Assembly: GCF_018224015.1 (NCBI RefSeq)
Contig: NZ_JAGPOT010000001.1
Location: 1-64,000 of the forward strand
Reading direction: 5' to 3'
Origin: Pseudarthrobacter albicanus
GTDB lineage: Bacteria > Actinomycetota > Actinomycetes > Actinomycetales > Micrococcaceae
Length of the DNA stretch: 64,000 nt
Position numbers and translations under genes: made by a program. Positions 26,334 to 34,971 of this stretch are shown here, piece after piece (the first letter of the stretch is position 1; each line of letters opens with the position of its first letter). The notes under the pieces are model-generated. The model had not been told where the DNA came from. It saw only the letters and a program-made list of their open reading frames with translations, and did no database searches.

Positions 26334-26846
26334 TCAGTAGCGCTGCGGCGCCTGCGGGTTCGCGGCGAGTTCGGCCTCGACCTGGGCGTGGAACTTTTTC
26401 TCGACGAAGAAGGACAGGAACGGAACGACGCCGCCGAGCGCCATCGTGATGAGCTTGGCGAACGGCCAGCGCATGAGGGACCACAGGCGGAAGTTGGAAA
26501 TGAGGTACACGACGTACATCCAGCCGTGCACGATCAGGATCGTGACGGAGAGGTTCAGCCCGCCGATGACCCCGGCCGGCTCGGCGTCGCCGAATCCGAA
26601 GCCGTGGGGCTGGCCGGTGACGGCGTTGGTGCCGCCGGCGAAGAGGTACTGGCCGAAGCCGTACCGGGTGATCAGCTCGGCACACAGCAGGAGCAGCATG
26701 GAGCCCGTCAGGTAGGCCAGGACCTTGTAGAACTTCAGAGCGGAGAGGATCTGGGCCCCGGTACCGCCGAAGCGGCGTTTCTTACCCGGCGCGGTTCCCG
26801 TTCCGTTGGCGGGCTGCGGCTGGACGGCCGGCTGGGGCTCGATCAT
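26334..26846 (-). CDS. DUF3817-family membrane protein
   Basis: A 170-residue protein with a Pro/Gln-rich N-terminus and three membrane segments (LKFYKVLAYLTGSMLLLLCA, then LSVTILIVHGWMYVVYLIS, then FAKLITMALGGVVPFLSFF), ending in a cytoplasmic EKKFHAQVEAEL tail. DUF3817 proteins are small integral membrane proteins of unknown function, common in actinobacteria. Its start overlaps the SURF1 stop by four bases (ATGA), so it is translated with SURF1 and may assist membrane respiratory complexes; this last point is inference. Confidence 0.85.
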   Translation of the reverse strand: MIEPQPAVQPQPANGTGTAPGKKRRFGGTGAQILSALKFYKVLAYLTGSMLLLLCAELITRYGFGQYLFAGGTNAVTGQPHGFGFGDAEPAGVIGGLNLSVTILIVHGWMYVVYLISNFRLWSLMRWPFAKLITMALGGVVPFLSFFVEKKFHAQVEAELAANPQAPQRY

Positions 26847-27706
26847 GATTGCACCTTCGGGTCTGTTGGGTTGCGATTGCTGGAATTCGTGCCGGCAGGT
26901 TCTCCGGCGGCCGCCGCCTCTTCGGCGTCGAGGGCGTCCTCAAGGGTGCGGCGGTAGTCATCCTTCACGAGGCGCCACCAGATGAACAGCGCGAAGCCGG
27001 CGAAAACAACCCATTCCACGGAATAGAAGAGGTTCAGCCAGTTGACCTTCTGCGCAGGGGGCTGGGGCCCCACCCGAAGGGGTTTGATCTCTCCGGCGGA
27101 CGCAGCCGCGCCGACCTCGGCACTGCCGGCCCGTTCGGAGGCCGCTGCAACGAAGCCGGGGTAGCTGGTGACGTCCCAGACGTTGATCAGTTCCGCCACG
27201 GAGGCCGCGCTGGCACGTCCGGGCCCGGGATCGGTCTTCGGCAGGGGTGCTTCGGAGGGCAGCAGCCTTCCCGTCAGTTCAATGGTGCCCGACGGCGGCG
27301 CCGCGGCGTCCGCCGGATCCGCTACCCAGCCCCGCGCCACCGGGATCCAGGTCTGGGCGGAGGCGCCCGAGCCGGTGAGGACCGGGGCGTCCTTCACGGC
27401 GAAGGCGGAGACTACCCAGTAGCCTTTCGCGCCGTCGTCGAAGCGGTCCGGGACGAGGACCTGTTTCTGCGGATCGTAGCTGCCGGTGGCGGAGACCATC
27501 TGGTCGGCGACCGAACCATGGAAGAAGTCACCCGGCTGCAGGACCGTGGTGAGCGGTTTGACCTCCTCGGTCGTGGTGCTGGCCGGAGCCTCCGCCTGGG
27601 TTGAGCGGCCGAACTGCCACTGGCTCAGCAGCACGAAGACCCCTGAAATGGCGATCGCAAACACAAGTCCTGCGATCCAGCGGGGTTTCAGGGCGGTTTT
27701 CAGCAC
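26843..27706 (-). CDS. SURF1-family cytochrome oxidase biogenesis protein
   Basis: A 287-residue protein with two membrane helices, one near the N-terminus (WIAGLVFAIAISGVFVLLSQWQ) and one near residue 240 (LFYSVEWVVFAGFALFIWW), enclosing an extracytoplasmic domain with GYWVVSAFAV and PVARGWV typical of SURF1. SURF1 proteins help assemble haem a3/CuB of aa3-type cytochrome oxidase. A GTG start at 27706 follows AAGGG. The gene is coupled to DUF3817 by a four-base overlap. Family assignment is firm; function is by homology. Confidence 0.9.
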   Translation of the reverse strand: MLKTALKPRWIAGLVFAIAISGVFVLLSQWQFGRSTQAEAPASTTTEEVKPLTTVLQPGDFFHGSVADQMVSATGSYDPQKQVLVPDRFDDGAKGYWVVSAFAVKDAPVLTGSGASAQTWIPVARGWVADPADAAAPPSGTIELTGRLLPSEAPLPKTDPGPGRASAASVAELINVWDVTSYPGFVAAASERAGSAEVGAAASAGEIKPLRVGPQPPAQKVNWLNLFYSVEWVVFAGFALFIWWRLVKDDYRRTLEDALDAEEAAAAGEPAGTNSSNRNPTDPKVQS

Positions 27707-27765
27707 CCCTTAACCGTACTTCGTCGGCGTGTAGAACAACGAAACGGGCCCTGCTGCCCCAATCT

Positions 27766-28254
27766 TCAGTGGTCGAAGAAGACCAGGCTTGAATTGATCA
27801 GTTCGGCGATCACTTCGGCGTCGTAGGCCCGGCGGAGCGACTCGCGGAACGATTCCTTGGACAGCGAGCGGGCCAGCGTGGCGAGCACCTCAAGGTGGTC
27901 GGAGAAGGAGCTGGCAGGGGTCGCGATCAGCAGGATGACCGTGGCCGGGCCGTCGGCGGCGCCGAAGTCGAGGGACCGGCCATACTTCGTGACGCCCACG
28001 GCGATCGACGTCCGCGAAACGAGTTCGCTGCGGGCGTGGGGCAGCCCGATCCCGCCCGGGAGCCCGGTGGCGAGCTGATGCTCGCGGGAGCTGACCTGCC
28101 GGAGGAATCCCTCCAGATCGGAGATCCGGCCCGCGGCATACATCCGTTCCGCGAGCTGGGCCGTGGCGTCGAGTTTGTCGGTAGCGTCAAGCTCCAGGAT
28201 CACCATCTCGGGGGTGGTGAGTTCGGCGTCATACCGGTCCAGTGGTTCCGCCAA
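27766..28254 (-). CDS. PTS sugar transporter subunit IIA (fructose/nitrogen type)
   Basis: A 162-residue single-domain EIIA protein. The phosphorylation site is in GGIGLPHARSE (His near residue 76), and the segment PATVILLIATPASSFSDHLE is usual for the PtsN/fructose EIIA fold. It accepts phosphate from HPr and passes it to an EIIB domain or acts in regulation. No EIIB or EIIC gene lies beside it, so a regulatory role is possible. The start is TTG at 28254. It sits 76 bases upstream of glpD's stop, on the same strand, and could respond to carbon supply. Confidence 0.88.
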   Translation of the reverse strand: MAEPLDRYDAELTTPEMVILELDATDKLDATAQLAERMYAAGRISDLEGFLRQVSSREHQLATGLPGGIGLPHARSELVSRTSIAVGVTKYGRSLDFGAADGPATVILLIATPASSFSDHLEVLATLARSLSKESFRESLRRAYDAEVIAELINSSLVFFDH

Positions 28255-28330
28255 GTGGTGTCCCTTCGAAGTGGCATCGGTGCAGTCCCGCAGCAGGCAG
28301 AGGATCAGCGCAACAGGCCGGCACAGCCGG

Positions 28331-30082
28331 TCAACGCAACGGAACGATGTCCTCCACGCCCAGCCGTGCGGCGTCGGCGGATTCGTCGTCCGGCTGCTGC
28401 TGGCTCAGCCGTTCGGCGTCGACCCGTGCCAGATAGTGCTTGATTTCGCCCTCGCGCTGCGCCTCGCTCCAGCCGAGAACATCCCCCATCAGTTTAGCCA
28501 CGACGGGGGCAGCGGACACACCCCGGTCCCATGCCTCGATCGAAATCCGGGTACGGCGGGTCAGCACATCCTGCACGTGGCGGGCGCCCTCGTGCGAGGC
28601 GGCGTACACGGCCTCGGCCCCGAGGTAGTCATCGGCGCCCGGCAACGGTTCTCCCAGTTCGGGGTTTGCGGTGATGAGGGCCAGCACTTCAGGGGTCATG
28701 GAGCCGTAGCGGTTGAGCAGGTGTTCGATCCGCGCCACGTGGACGCCGGTCTCGTCGGCCATCCGGTTCCGCCTGTTCCAGGCGGCCTTGAAGCCGCTGG
28801 CACCGAGCAGCGGGATGGACTCGGTGCAGCTGGGCGGGACGCGCTCGTCCATGCTGCGGGTCGCCTCGTCCACGGCATCCTTGGCCATCACCCGGTAGGT
28901 GGTCCATTTGCCGCCGGCCACGACGACGAGCCCCGGCACCGGATGCGCCACGACGTGCTCGCGGGAGAGCTTCGCCGTCGATTCGCTCTCGCCCGCCAGC
29001 AGCGGACGCAGGCCGGCGTAGACCCCTTCGACGTCCTCGCGGGTGAGCGGGCGCTTGAGGACCTTGTTCACATGCTCCAGGAGGTAATCGATGTCCTTGC
29101 TGGACGCCGCCGGGTGGGCCTTGTCCAGGTGCCAGTCGGTATCGGTGGTGCCGATGATCCAGTGCCGGCCCCAGGGAATGACGAACAGCACGGACTTCTC
29201 GGTCCGCAGGATCAGCCCCACGGTCGACTGGAAGCGGTCCCGTGGCACCACGAGGTGGATTCCCTTCGAGGCGCGCACCTTGAGCTGGCCGCGGTCCGTC
29301 ACCATGGCCTGGGTCTCGTCGGTCCAGACGCCGGTGGCGTTGATGACCTGCTTGGCCCGGATCTTGAAGGTCGAGCCGTCCTCGTGGTTGACCACCTTGG
29401 CCCCGACGACGCGTTCGCCTTCCCGCAGGAAGTCCACCACGGACATCTGGTTCACCGCGTGGGCGCCGTAGTGCGCCGCGGTGCGGACCAGGTTGGCGAC
29501 GTATTTGGCGTCATCGACCTGGCCGTCGTAGTACCGGATGGACCCGACGAAGGCGTCGTCCTTGAGGCTCGGCGCGGCACGCAGGGTCCCGCGGCGGCTC
29601 AGGTGCTTGTGGAAAGGCACCCCGCGACTGTGCCCGCCGGTGATGGACATGACGTCGTACAAGGCGATGCCGGCGCCCACATAGGGGCGCTCGAGGAAGG
29701 GTTTGGTCAGGGGGTACAGGAACGGGACCGGCCGGGCGAGGTGCGGGGCGAGGACCGAGAGGATCAGGCCGCGCTCGTGGAGGGCCTCCTTGACCAGGCC
29801 AAAGTCGAGCATCTCCAGGTAGCGCAGGCCGCCGTGGATCAGCTTCGAGGACCGCGAGGAGGTGCCCGCGGCCCAGTCGTTGGCCTCCACGATCCCGACG
29901 CTCAGTCCCCGGGTGATCGCGTCCAGGGCCGAGCCGGCGCCGACGATGCCGCCGCCCACGATCAGGATGTCGAGTTCCTTGCCCGGTTCCGTCGTGCCCT
30001 TGAGGACCGCGATTGAAGCTTCACGTTCCGCGGGCCCCAGGGCACCACCGGCCATGGGAGAACCGCCGGGAAAACTGTCCAT
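28331..30082 (-). CDS. glpD: Glycerol-3-phosphate dehydrogenase (FAD-dependent, aerobic)
   Basis: A 583-residue flavoprotein. The FAD-binding motif is DILIVGGGIVGAGSALDAI near residue 38, followed by TSSRSSKLIHGGLRYLE, which is specific for GlpD. The C-terminal helical domain (residues about 440-560) is complete. It oxidises glycerol-3-phosphate to dihydroxyacetone phosphate and passes electrons to menaquinone at the membrane. No glycerol kinase or facilitator is adjacent here. Promoter is likely in the 70-base gap to guaB3. Confidence 0.94.
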   Translation of the reverse strand: MDSFPGGSPMAGGALGPAEREASIAVLKGTTEPGKELDILIVGGGIVGAGSALDAITRGLSVGIVEANDWAAGTSSRSSKLIHGGLRYLEMLDFGLVKEALHERGLILSVLAPHLARPVPFLYPLTKPFLERPYVGAGIALYDVMSITGGHSRGVPFHKHLSRRGTLRAAPSLKDDAFVGSIRYYDGQVDDAKYVANLVRTAAHYGAHAVNQMSVVDFLREGERVVGAKVVNHEDGSTFKIRAKQVINATGVWTDETQAMVTDRGQLKVRASKGIHLVVPRDRFQSTVGLILRTEKSVLFVIPWGRHWIIGTTDTDWHLDKAHPAASSKDIDYLLEHVNKVLKRPLTREDVEGVYAGLRPLLAGESESTAKLSREHVVAHPVPGLVVVAGGKWTTYRVMAKDAVDEATRSMDERVPPSCTESIPLLGASGFKAAWNRRNRMADETGVHVARIEHLLNRYGSMTPEVLALITANPELGEPLPGADDYLGAEAVYAASHEGARHVQDVLTRRTRISIEAWDRGVSAAPVVAKLMGDVLGWSEAQREGEIKHYLARVDAERLSQQQPDDESADAARLGVEDIVPLR

Positions 30083-30154
30083 GTCACGCCTCCATCCGGA
30101 TCAAACCTCGTAGGGCACCAGACTACGTCCAAGTGCCCCGGATGGGCAGGGGGT

Positions 30155-31291
30155 TCAGTTGCCTGCGTACGGCGACACGACGACGTCGACGCGCTGGAAT
30201 TCCTTCAGGTCCGAGTAGCCGGTGGTCGCCATCGAACGGCGCAGCGCACCGATCAGGTTGGACGTGCCGTTCGTGTTGTGGCCCGGCCCGAAGAGCACCT
30301 CTTCGAGCGGCCCCACGGTGCCGACGTTGACCCGGTCACCGCGGGGAAGTTCGAGGTGATGCGCTTCCTGGCCCCAGTGCCAGCCCTTGCCGGGGGCCTC
30401 CTCGGCCCGGGCCAGGGCGCTGCCCAGCATCACGGCGTCGGCGCCCATCGCGATGGCCTTGACGATGTCACCGGAGGCGCCCATGCCGCCGTCGGCGATG
30501 ACGTGGACGTAGCGTCCGCCGGACTCGTCCATGTAGTCGCGGCGGGCGGCGGCGACGTCGGAGATCGAGGAGGCCATCGGCGAGTGGATGCCCAGGGCGC
30601 GGCGGGTGGTGGTGGTCGCTCCCCCGCCGAAGCCGACCAGGACGCCTGCGGCGCCGGTGCGCATGAGGTGCAGCGCCGGGGTGTAGCTCGCCGCCCCGCC
30701 GACAATCACGGGGACGTCGAGTTCGTAGATGAACTGCTTGAGGTTCAGCGGTTCGTGGTCCTTCGAGACGTGCTCGGCGGAGACTGTGGTTCCGCGGATC
30801 ACGAAGATGTCGACGCCGGCGGCAACCACGGTCTTGTAGTGTTCCTGGGTCCGCTGCGGGGTCAGCGAGCCGGCCACGGTGACGCCGGCGGCGCGGATCT
30901 CGGCCAGCCGTGAGGTGATCAGCCCGGGCTGGATGGGTGCCTGGTAGAGGTCCTGCATCCGGCGGGTGACGGCCGGGCTGTTGGTCTCATCCGCGAGGCC
31001 CGCGATCTCGTCCAGGACGGACTGCGGATCCTCATACCTGGTCCACAGGCCCTCAAGGTCGAGCACACCGAGCCCGCCGAGGCGGCCCAGGGCGATGACG
31101 GTTTCCGGCGACATTGCCGAATCCATCGGCGCCGCGATCACCGGCATGTCGAACTGGTAGGCATCAATCTGCCACGAGACGGATACGTCCTTGGGGTCAC
31201 GCGTACGTCGGTTGGGGACGATCGCAATGTCATCCAGGGAGTAGGCACGACGCCCACGCTTGCCACGGCCAATCTCAATCTCGTAAGTCAC
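30155..31291 (-). CDS. guaB3: GuaB3-type IMP dehydrogenase-family protein
   Basis: A 378-residue (beta-alpha)8 protein of the IMPDH/GMP reductase family without CBS domains. Substrate and phosphate loops are recognisable (VIAAPMDSAMSPE, then VIADGGMGASGDIVKAIAMGADAVMLGS), but the catalytic loop reads GFGGGATTTTRRALG, where classical IMPDH has GSICTTR; the catalytic Cys is thus replaced by Ala/Thr. The GuaB3 group is conserved in actinobacteria; its reaction is debated. GTG start at 31291. It stands alone upstream of glpD, and divergent from the DUF3105-DUF305 operon. Confidence 0.9.
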   Translation of the reverse strand: MTYEIEIGRGKRGRRAYSLDDIAIVPNRRTRDPKDVSVSWQIDAYQFDMPVIAAPMDSAMSPETVIALGRLGGLGVLDLEGLWTRYEDPQSVLDEIAGLADETNSPAVTRRMQDLYQAPIQPGLITSRLAEIRAAGVTVAGSLTPQRTQEHYKTVVAAGVDIFVIRGTTVSAEHVSKDHEPLNLKQFIYELDVPVIVGGAASYTPALHLMRTGAAGVLVGFGGGATTTTRRALGIHSPMASSISDVAAARRDYMDESGGRYVHVIADGGMGASGDIVKAIAMGADAVMLGSALARAEEAPGKGWHWGQEAHHLELPRGDRVNVGTVGPLEEVLFGPGHNTNGTSNLIGALRRSMATTGYSDLKEFQRVDVVVSPYAGN

Positions 31292-31525
31292 TGCTCTAGG
31301 TTATCCCAGCCGGGGGGCCTGATCCCGATGGCCCGCCCGACTGCCCCGCAATGCCCTTGCCCCGGGCCGGCCGCATCCTCTGCCAGCCGGGGGCAGGCCA
31401 CACCCAATTGCCGCATCGGGCCGGAATACGACGCCGTTTAGCGGCCATCTCCGGAAAATCGCCGCCCACTGGCCCGCGGGACCGGCGGCTTTCTCCGCTA
31501 CCCGCGCGGACGATAGGATCCAGAG

Positions 31526-31537
31526 TTGAACGTTCAA
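31526..31537. promoter_or_regulatory. Perfect 12-base palindrome in the DUF3105 promoter
   Basis: TTGAACGTTCAA at 31526-31537 is a perfect palindrome, 31 bases before the DUF3105 ATG and directly upstream of a TAATAC hexamer (31539-31544) that could be a -10 box. It may be an operator or overlap the -35 region. Confidence 0.5.
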
Positions 31538-31568
31538 ATAATACGCAGCGGGTAGGGAGACCATCTTC

Positions 31569-32213
31569 ATGAGCGGCAACACGGCAAAACAGGCGCGGCA
31601 GGAAGCGGCGGCCCGGCTCGAAGGCGTCAAAGCGGCGCAGGCCCGGCAATCACGGAAGCGCAAGCTGCTCTGGGCCGGCGGCGGCACCGTGGCCGTGGCG
31701 CTGGTGGGATCCCTGGTCGCGGTCGCGCTGATCAATGATCCGCCCCCGCCCCCGGCAGCGAGCATCCAGATCGCCGGGCTTCAGACGTTCGAGAACCTGA
31801 CCGCCAACCATGTGTCCACCCCGGTGACGTATCCGCAGTCCCCGGCCGTCGGCGGAGACCATGCCAGCGCCTGGCTTAACTGCGGCGTCTACTCCCAGCC
31901 GGTTCCGGCCGAGAACGCGGTCCACGCGCTGGAGCACGGCGCGGTCTGGGTGACCTATGACCCGGCCGCCGTCTCCGGGGCCGAGGTTGAGAACCTGCGG
32001 AAGGCGCTGCCCGGCACCTACACCGTCCTCTCACCGCTGGCAGGCACCGCCGCACCGATCATGCTGTCCGCCTGGGGCGCCCAGGTCGGCGTGGACTCCC
32101 CCGCCGACGAGCGGATCAAGGCTTTCGTCTCCAAGTTCTGGCAGTCATCGAATGCCCCCGAACCCGGTGCCGCCTGCACGGGAGGCATCAACGCGCCCGG
32201 CCGCATCGCGTGA
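31569..32213 (+). CDS. DUF3105 secreted/membrane-anchored protein
   Basis: A 214-residue protein with a basic, coiled N-terminus, one membrane helix (LLWAGGGTVAVALVGSLVAVAL, about residues 34-55) and an extracytoplasmic DUF3105 domain. Conserved parts include PPVGGDHA-like PAVGGDHASAWLNCGVY and NAVHALEHGAVWVTY, with His and Cys residues that could bind metal. Function is not established for the family. The start has GGGAG upstream. Its stop overlaps the DUF305 start by four bases (GTGA), so the two proteins are made together. Confidence 0.9.
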   Translation: MSGNTAKQARQEAAARLEGVKAAQARQSRKRKLLWAGGGTVAVALVGSLVAVALINDPPPPPAASIQIAGLQTFENLTANHVSTPVTYPQSPAVGGDHASAWLNCGVYSQPVPAENAVHALEHGAVWVTYDPAAVSGAEVENLRKALPGTYTVLSPLAGTAAPIMLSAWGAQVGVDSPADERIKAFVSKFWQSSNAPEPGAACTGGINAPGRIA

Positions 32214-32896
32214 GCGCAGAGGCTGCCGCCGCCGGTACGGCCGGGAGCCGGGTGCGGCGGCCGCTGGCCGTCCTCGCCGCCGTCGTGCTCGCTATCCTCG
32301 CCGGCTGGGCCCTGGGCCGCCTGAGCGCACCGGCCTCTGCTTTCCCCCCTGGGGGCACCGTCGAGGCCGGCTTCGCCCGGGACATGCAGGTCCATCACCT
32401 GCAGGCGGTGGAAATGAGCATGCTCGTCCGGGACCGCACGGACGACCCGGACATCCGCCGGCTCGCGTATGACATCGCCCGGTCGCAGCAGCAGCAGGCC
32501 GGACAAATGTTCGGCTGGCTCTCCGTCTGGGGGCTGCCGCAGGCGTCCACCGCGCCCGCCATGGCGTGGATGACCGACGGCGGCGGCCCCTCCGCGCACG
32601 ACGGCGGCCACGCTGCGCACGGCAGCGGCGCGGACGCCTCCACGCCCACAACGGAAACCCTGATGCCCGGCATGGCCACCCCTGCGGAACTGGCGGCTCT
32701 CGAAGCCTCCACCGGCGCGGCGGCCGAACGCCTCTACCTGGAGCTGATGATCCGGCACCACCAGGCCGGGGTGGCCATGGCCAGGGCCGTCCTGGACCGC
32801 AGCGACAACGTGGCCGTGACGTCCCTGGCGCGGTCGGTCGTCACCGCCCAGCAGTCGGAAATCGACTACATGTTCGAGCTCCTCACGGCCCGGTAG
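32210..32896 (+). CDS. DUF305-domain secreted protein
   Basis: A 228-residue protein with a signal-anchor helix (LAVLAAVVLAILAGWALG) and a DUF305 domain of ferritin-like four-helix type. Two repeated motifs are clear: FARDMQVHHLQAVEMS near residue 55 and LYLELMIRHHQAGVAMA near residue 178. A His/Gly-rich loop (HDGGHAAHGSG) lies between them. DUF305 proteins are found in the envelope and often with copper or other metal-related genes, but the role is unknown. It starts within the end of the DUF3105 gene (GTGA overlap). Confidence 0.92.
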   Translation: MSAEAAAAGTAGSRVRRPLAVLAAVVLAILAGWALGRLSAPASAFPPGGTVEAGFARDMQVHHLQAVEMSMLVRDRTDDPDIRRLAYDIARSQQQQAGQMFGWLSVWGLPQASTAPAMAWMTDGGGPSAHDGGHAAHGSGADASTPTTETLMPGMATPAELAALEASTGAAAERLYLELMIRHHQAGVAMARAVLDRSDNVAVTSLARSVVTAQQSEIDYMFELLTAR

Positions 32897-33053
32897 GCGG
32901 GACAGCGGGAAGATCCCGGCCAGATAACCCTCTTTCGGGCATTGCACCGCGGCCGCTGATCAGCCCTTGCGGAGCCGCCAGTGACCGCCGGGCCTCAGCG
33001 GGCCGGCGGGCCGGTGGTCCCGCACCGCCACCGGCCCGCCGCGGAGCCTTCCG

Positions 33054-33791
33054 TCAGTGGAACTTGTTCGGGAAGGCGCCGATGATGCCGGTGCTGAGCT
33101 CGTCCGCCATCATCATCATGTGGGCCTCCGCCTGGTCGTAGGCGGCAATGCCGTGGGCGTAGTTCCCGGCCAGTTCGTCGCTGCCGTACACGATGGTCTG
33201 GTCAATATGCCCCTTCATCATGTCCCGCATGTGCTCCTGCGGCCAGAACCTGGGGTTGGCTTTGGCGAGGAAGTCGGCGATCTCCTGGGCGTTCGCATGG
33301 ACGGCGGTGGTTGCCGATTTGAGGGCTGCTGGGTCATTGGCTTTCGCCGCCTGGAACAGCGCCACGAAGTCGGTGATATGTGCTTTCAGCAGGGTGGTCA
33401 GCTGGTCGCTGGCAGCGCTGCCGTAGAAGGGCTTGATGGCGTTGCCGATGTCCGCCTGGTTCTGCAGCAGCCGCGAGGCGGTGGTGGGGAAGCCGGCGGA
33501 ACCGGACGCGAAGTCGACGACGGCGAGCCGCGTCCACTCCATGTGCTGCGCCCACAGCCTGCGCATGCCCTGGCGGACGGCAGCCTGCGCAGCGGGAATC
33601 CTGCCGGAATTGGCGTCAGCGCCGGCGGAGTGCCCGTGGGCCAGGGCACCGGCGGGCACCTCCTGGGCGCCGGCGGCCGGCTGCAGGCCCTGCGCCGGCG
33701 AGTAGGCGATGAACAGACCGGCCAGCAAGGCCAGCACCGCCAGCGGCAAGGAGCTCCAGAGGCGTCGCGGACGAGAAGCGAAGTAGCTCAT
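33054..33791 (-). CDS. Conserved secreted protein rich in His and Met, function unknown
   Basis: A 245-residue protein with an N-terminal helix (LWSSLPLAVLALLAGLFIAY) and an extracytoplasmic helical domain. The segments MRRLWAQHMEWTRLAVVDF, LLQNQADIGNAIKPFYG and HMRDMMKGHID are characteristic of an uncharacterised family found in bacilli and actinobacteria, here noted from memory. The end contains EAHMMMMADELSTGIIG. Met and His clusters would suit soft-metal binding. Start is the ATG at 33791; longer frames give no conserved residues. It converges with the DUF305 gene. Confidence 0.75.
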   Translation of the reverse strand: MSYFASRPRRLWSSLPLAVLALLAGLFIAYSPAQGLQPAAGAQEVPAGALAHGHSAGADANSGRIPAAQAAVRQGMRRLWAQHMEWTRLAVVDFASGSAGFPTTASRLLQNQADIGNAIKPFYGSAASDQLTTLLKAHITDFVALFQAAKANDPAALKSATTAVHANAQEIADFLAKANPRFWPQEHMRDMMKGHIDQTIVYGSDELAGNYAHGIAAYDQAEAHMMMMADELSTGIIGAFPNKFH

Positions 33792-34031
33792 GACATGTCT
33801 TCCTGTCTTACCGTGCGGAAACGCCGGCGCCTCCGGGGTGGCCCGCGAATGGCTGGCACTGCTCCGGGATGCCGGTTGGGCGAAGACGTCCATGGCTACT
33901 TAGTGGCCGCCCGGCGCCGGATCTTACCGGAGGCGGACCGCGGCACCGTGCGGGGAACCGGGGCCCGGGCTGCAGGAAATGCGTTCAACTTTTCCGGTAA
34001 GACGGCGGCTGCCCGATGACACTCACCAGTT

Positions 34032-34298
34032 ATGAGAAACCATCATGCGGTGCCCCCGGCTTCCTGCCCGGACGACGGGGTAATCCACCACCCGGAACCC
34101 GGCGGCCGGAACAGTACCGTCGATTGGCGCCGGAAGCTGCTGCGGTCGGCAGGCTTTCCTGATAGGCTCGCGCATCTGCTGGCAGGAACACCCGGGGCTG
34201 ACATTCATGCACTGCTCAATCTGGTGGACCGGGGTTGCCCGCCGGAACTGGCGGCCCGAATCCTCGGACCGTTCCCTGACCCTGGCTGGCGGGAGTGA
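34032..34298 (+). CDS. Small protein upstream of the sigma factor gene
   Basis: An 88-residue reading frame whose C-terminal half, LLRSAGFPDRLAHLLAG then ADIHALLNLVDRGCPPELAARI, is a compact helical motif known to me from short actinobacterial proteins. It ends four bases before the sigma gene, so translation is coupled. The start is uncertain: ATG at 34032 or GTG at 34050, both without a clear ribosome binding site. A role in controlling the adjacent sigma/anti-sigma pair is suggested only by position. Confidence 0.6.
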   Translation: MRNHHAVPPASCPDDGVIHHPEPGGRNSTVDWRRKLLRSAGFPDRLAHLLAGTPGADIHALLNLVDRGCPPELAARILGPFPDPGWRE

Positions 34299-34302
34299 TC
34301 CG

Positions 34303-34971
34303 ATGGCTTTCCTGGACGGCCCCGAGCTGGCGGATGCGGACCCGGTGCGGACGGAACGCGTCCGCGACGATTGGGTGGAGCTGCTCAGCTCGCCGGGACC
34401 CGGCCGCGACGACGCCCTGGCCAGGCTGCACGGACTCCTCCTCAAGGCCGCCCGCCACCAGGTGTCGCAGATGTTTGCCAGGCTGCCCGCCATCGGCCAG
34501 GCTCGCCGGGAAGATATTGTCAACCAGGCGGCGGACGAAGCCATGGTCGCAGTGCTGGGCAAGCTGTCCAGCTTCCAGGGCCGGAGCCAGTTCACCACCT
34601 GGGCGTACAAATTCGGCATCCTGCACGCCGCCGTCGAGGTCCGCCGCAATCTGTGGCACAACCGCGAGGTGCCGCTGGAATCGATGCCCGAGCCGGCCGC
34701 CGTCGGGACCTCCCCCGAGCAGCTGGCCGAGGCAGCCGACTTCTCCAACGCTGTCAGCGCCGCCATCGACCAGGTGCTGACCAAGCATCAGCGCAGGGTC
34801 GTGTTGGCGCTTCTCGTTGACGACGTTCCTTTTGATGTCCTCGCAGACAGGCTGGGCACCACGCGCAATGCCCTGTACAAGACGCTCCACGATGCCCGGG
34901 GGCGGCTCCGCACGCACCTGACGGTTGCCGGTTATCTGGTGCCAACCCGCGCGGAGGAGGTGATCCCATGA
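34303..34971 (+). CDS. ECF-type RNA polymerase sigma factor
   Basis: About 222 residues with sigma region 2 (FQGRSQFTTWAYKFGIL near residue 95) and region 4 (QRRVVLALLVDDVPFDVLA, then TRNALYKTLHDARGRLR near the C-terminus), the two-domain form of group 4 (ECF) sigma factors. It should direct RNA polymerase to a small regulon. The ATG at 34303 is preferred; the stop overlaps the anti-sigma start by four bases (ATGA). The adjacent zinc anti-sigma suggests release on oxidative or thiol stress, an inference from family knowledge. Confidence 0.9.
   Translation: MAFLDGPELADADPVRTERVRDDWVELLSSPGPGRDDALARLHGLLLKAARHQVSQMFARLPAIGQARREDIVNQAADEAMVAVLGKLSSFQGRSQFTTWAYKFGILHAAVEVRRNLWHNREVPLESMPEPAAVGTSPEQLAEAADFSNAVSAAIDQVLTKHQRRVVLALLVDDVPFDVLADRLGTTRNALYKTLHDARGRLRTHLTVAGYLVPTRAEEVIP

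Noticed and set aside
24459..26957. 832-codon plus-strand open frame across guaA and DUF3817
   Set aside because: It runs through three real minus-strand features and two hairpins, and has no known motif.
28163..30016. 617-codon plus-strand open frame opposite glpD
   Set aside because: It is the mirror of glpD and consists mostly of Gly/His/Val, as expected for antisense of a high-GC gene.
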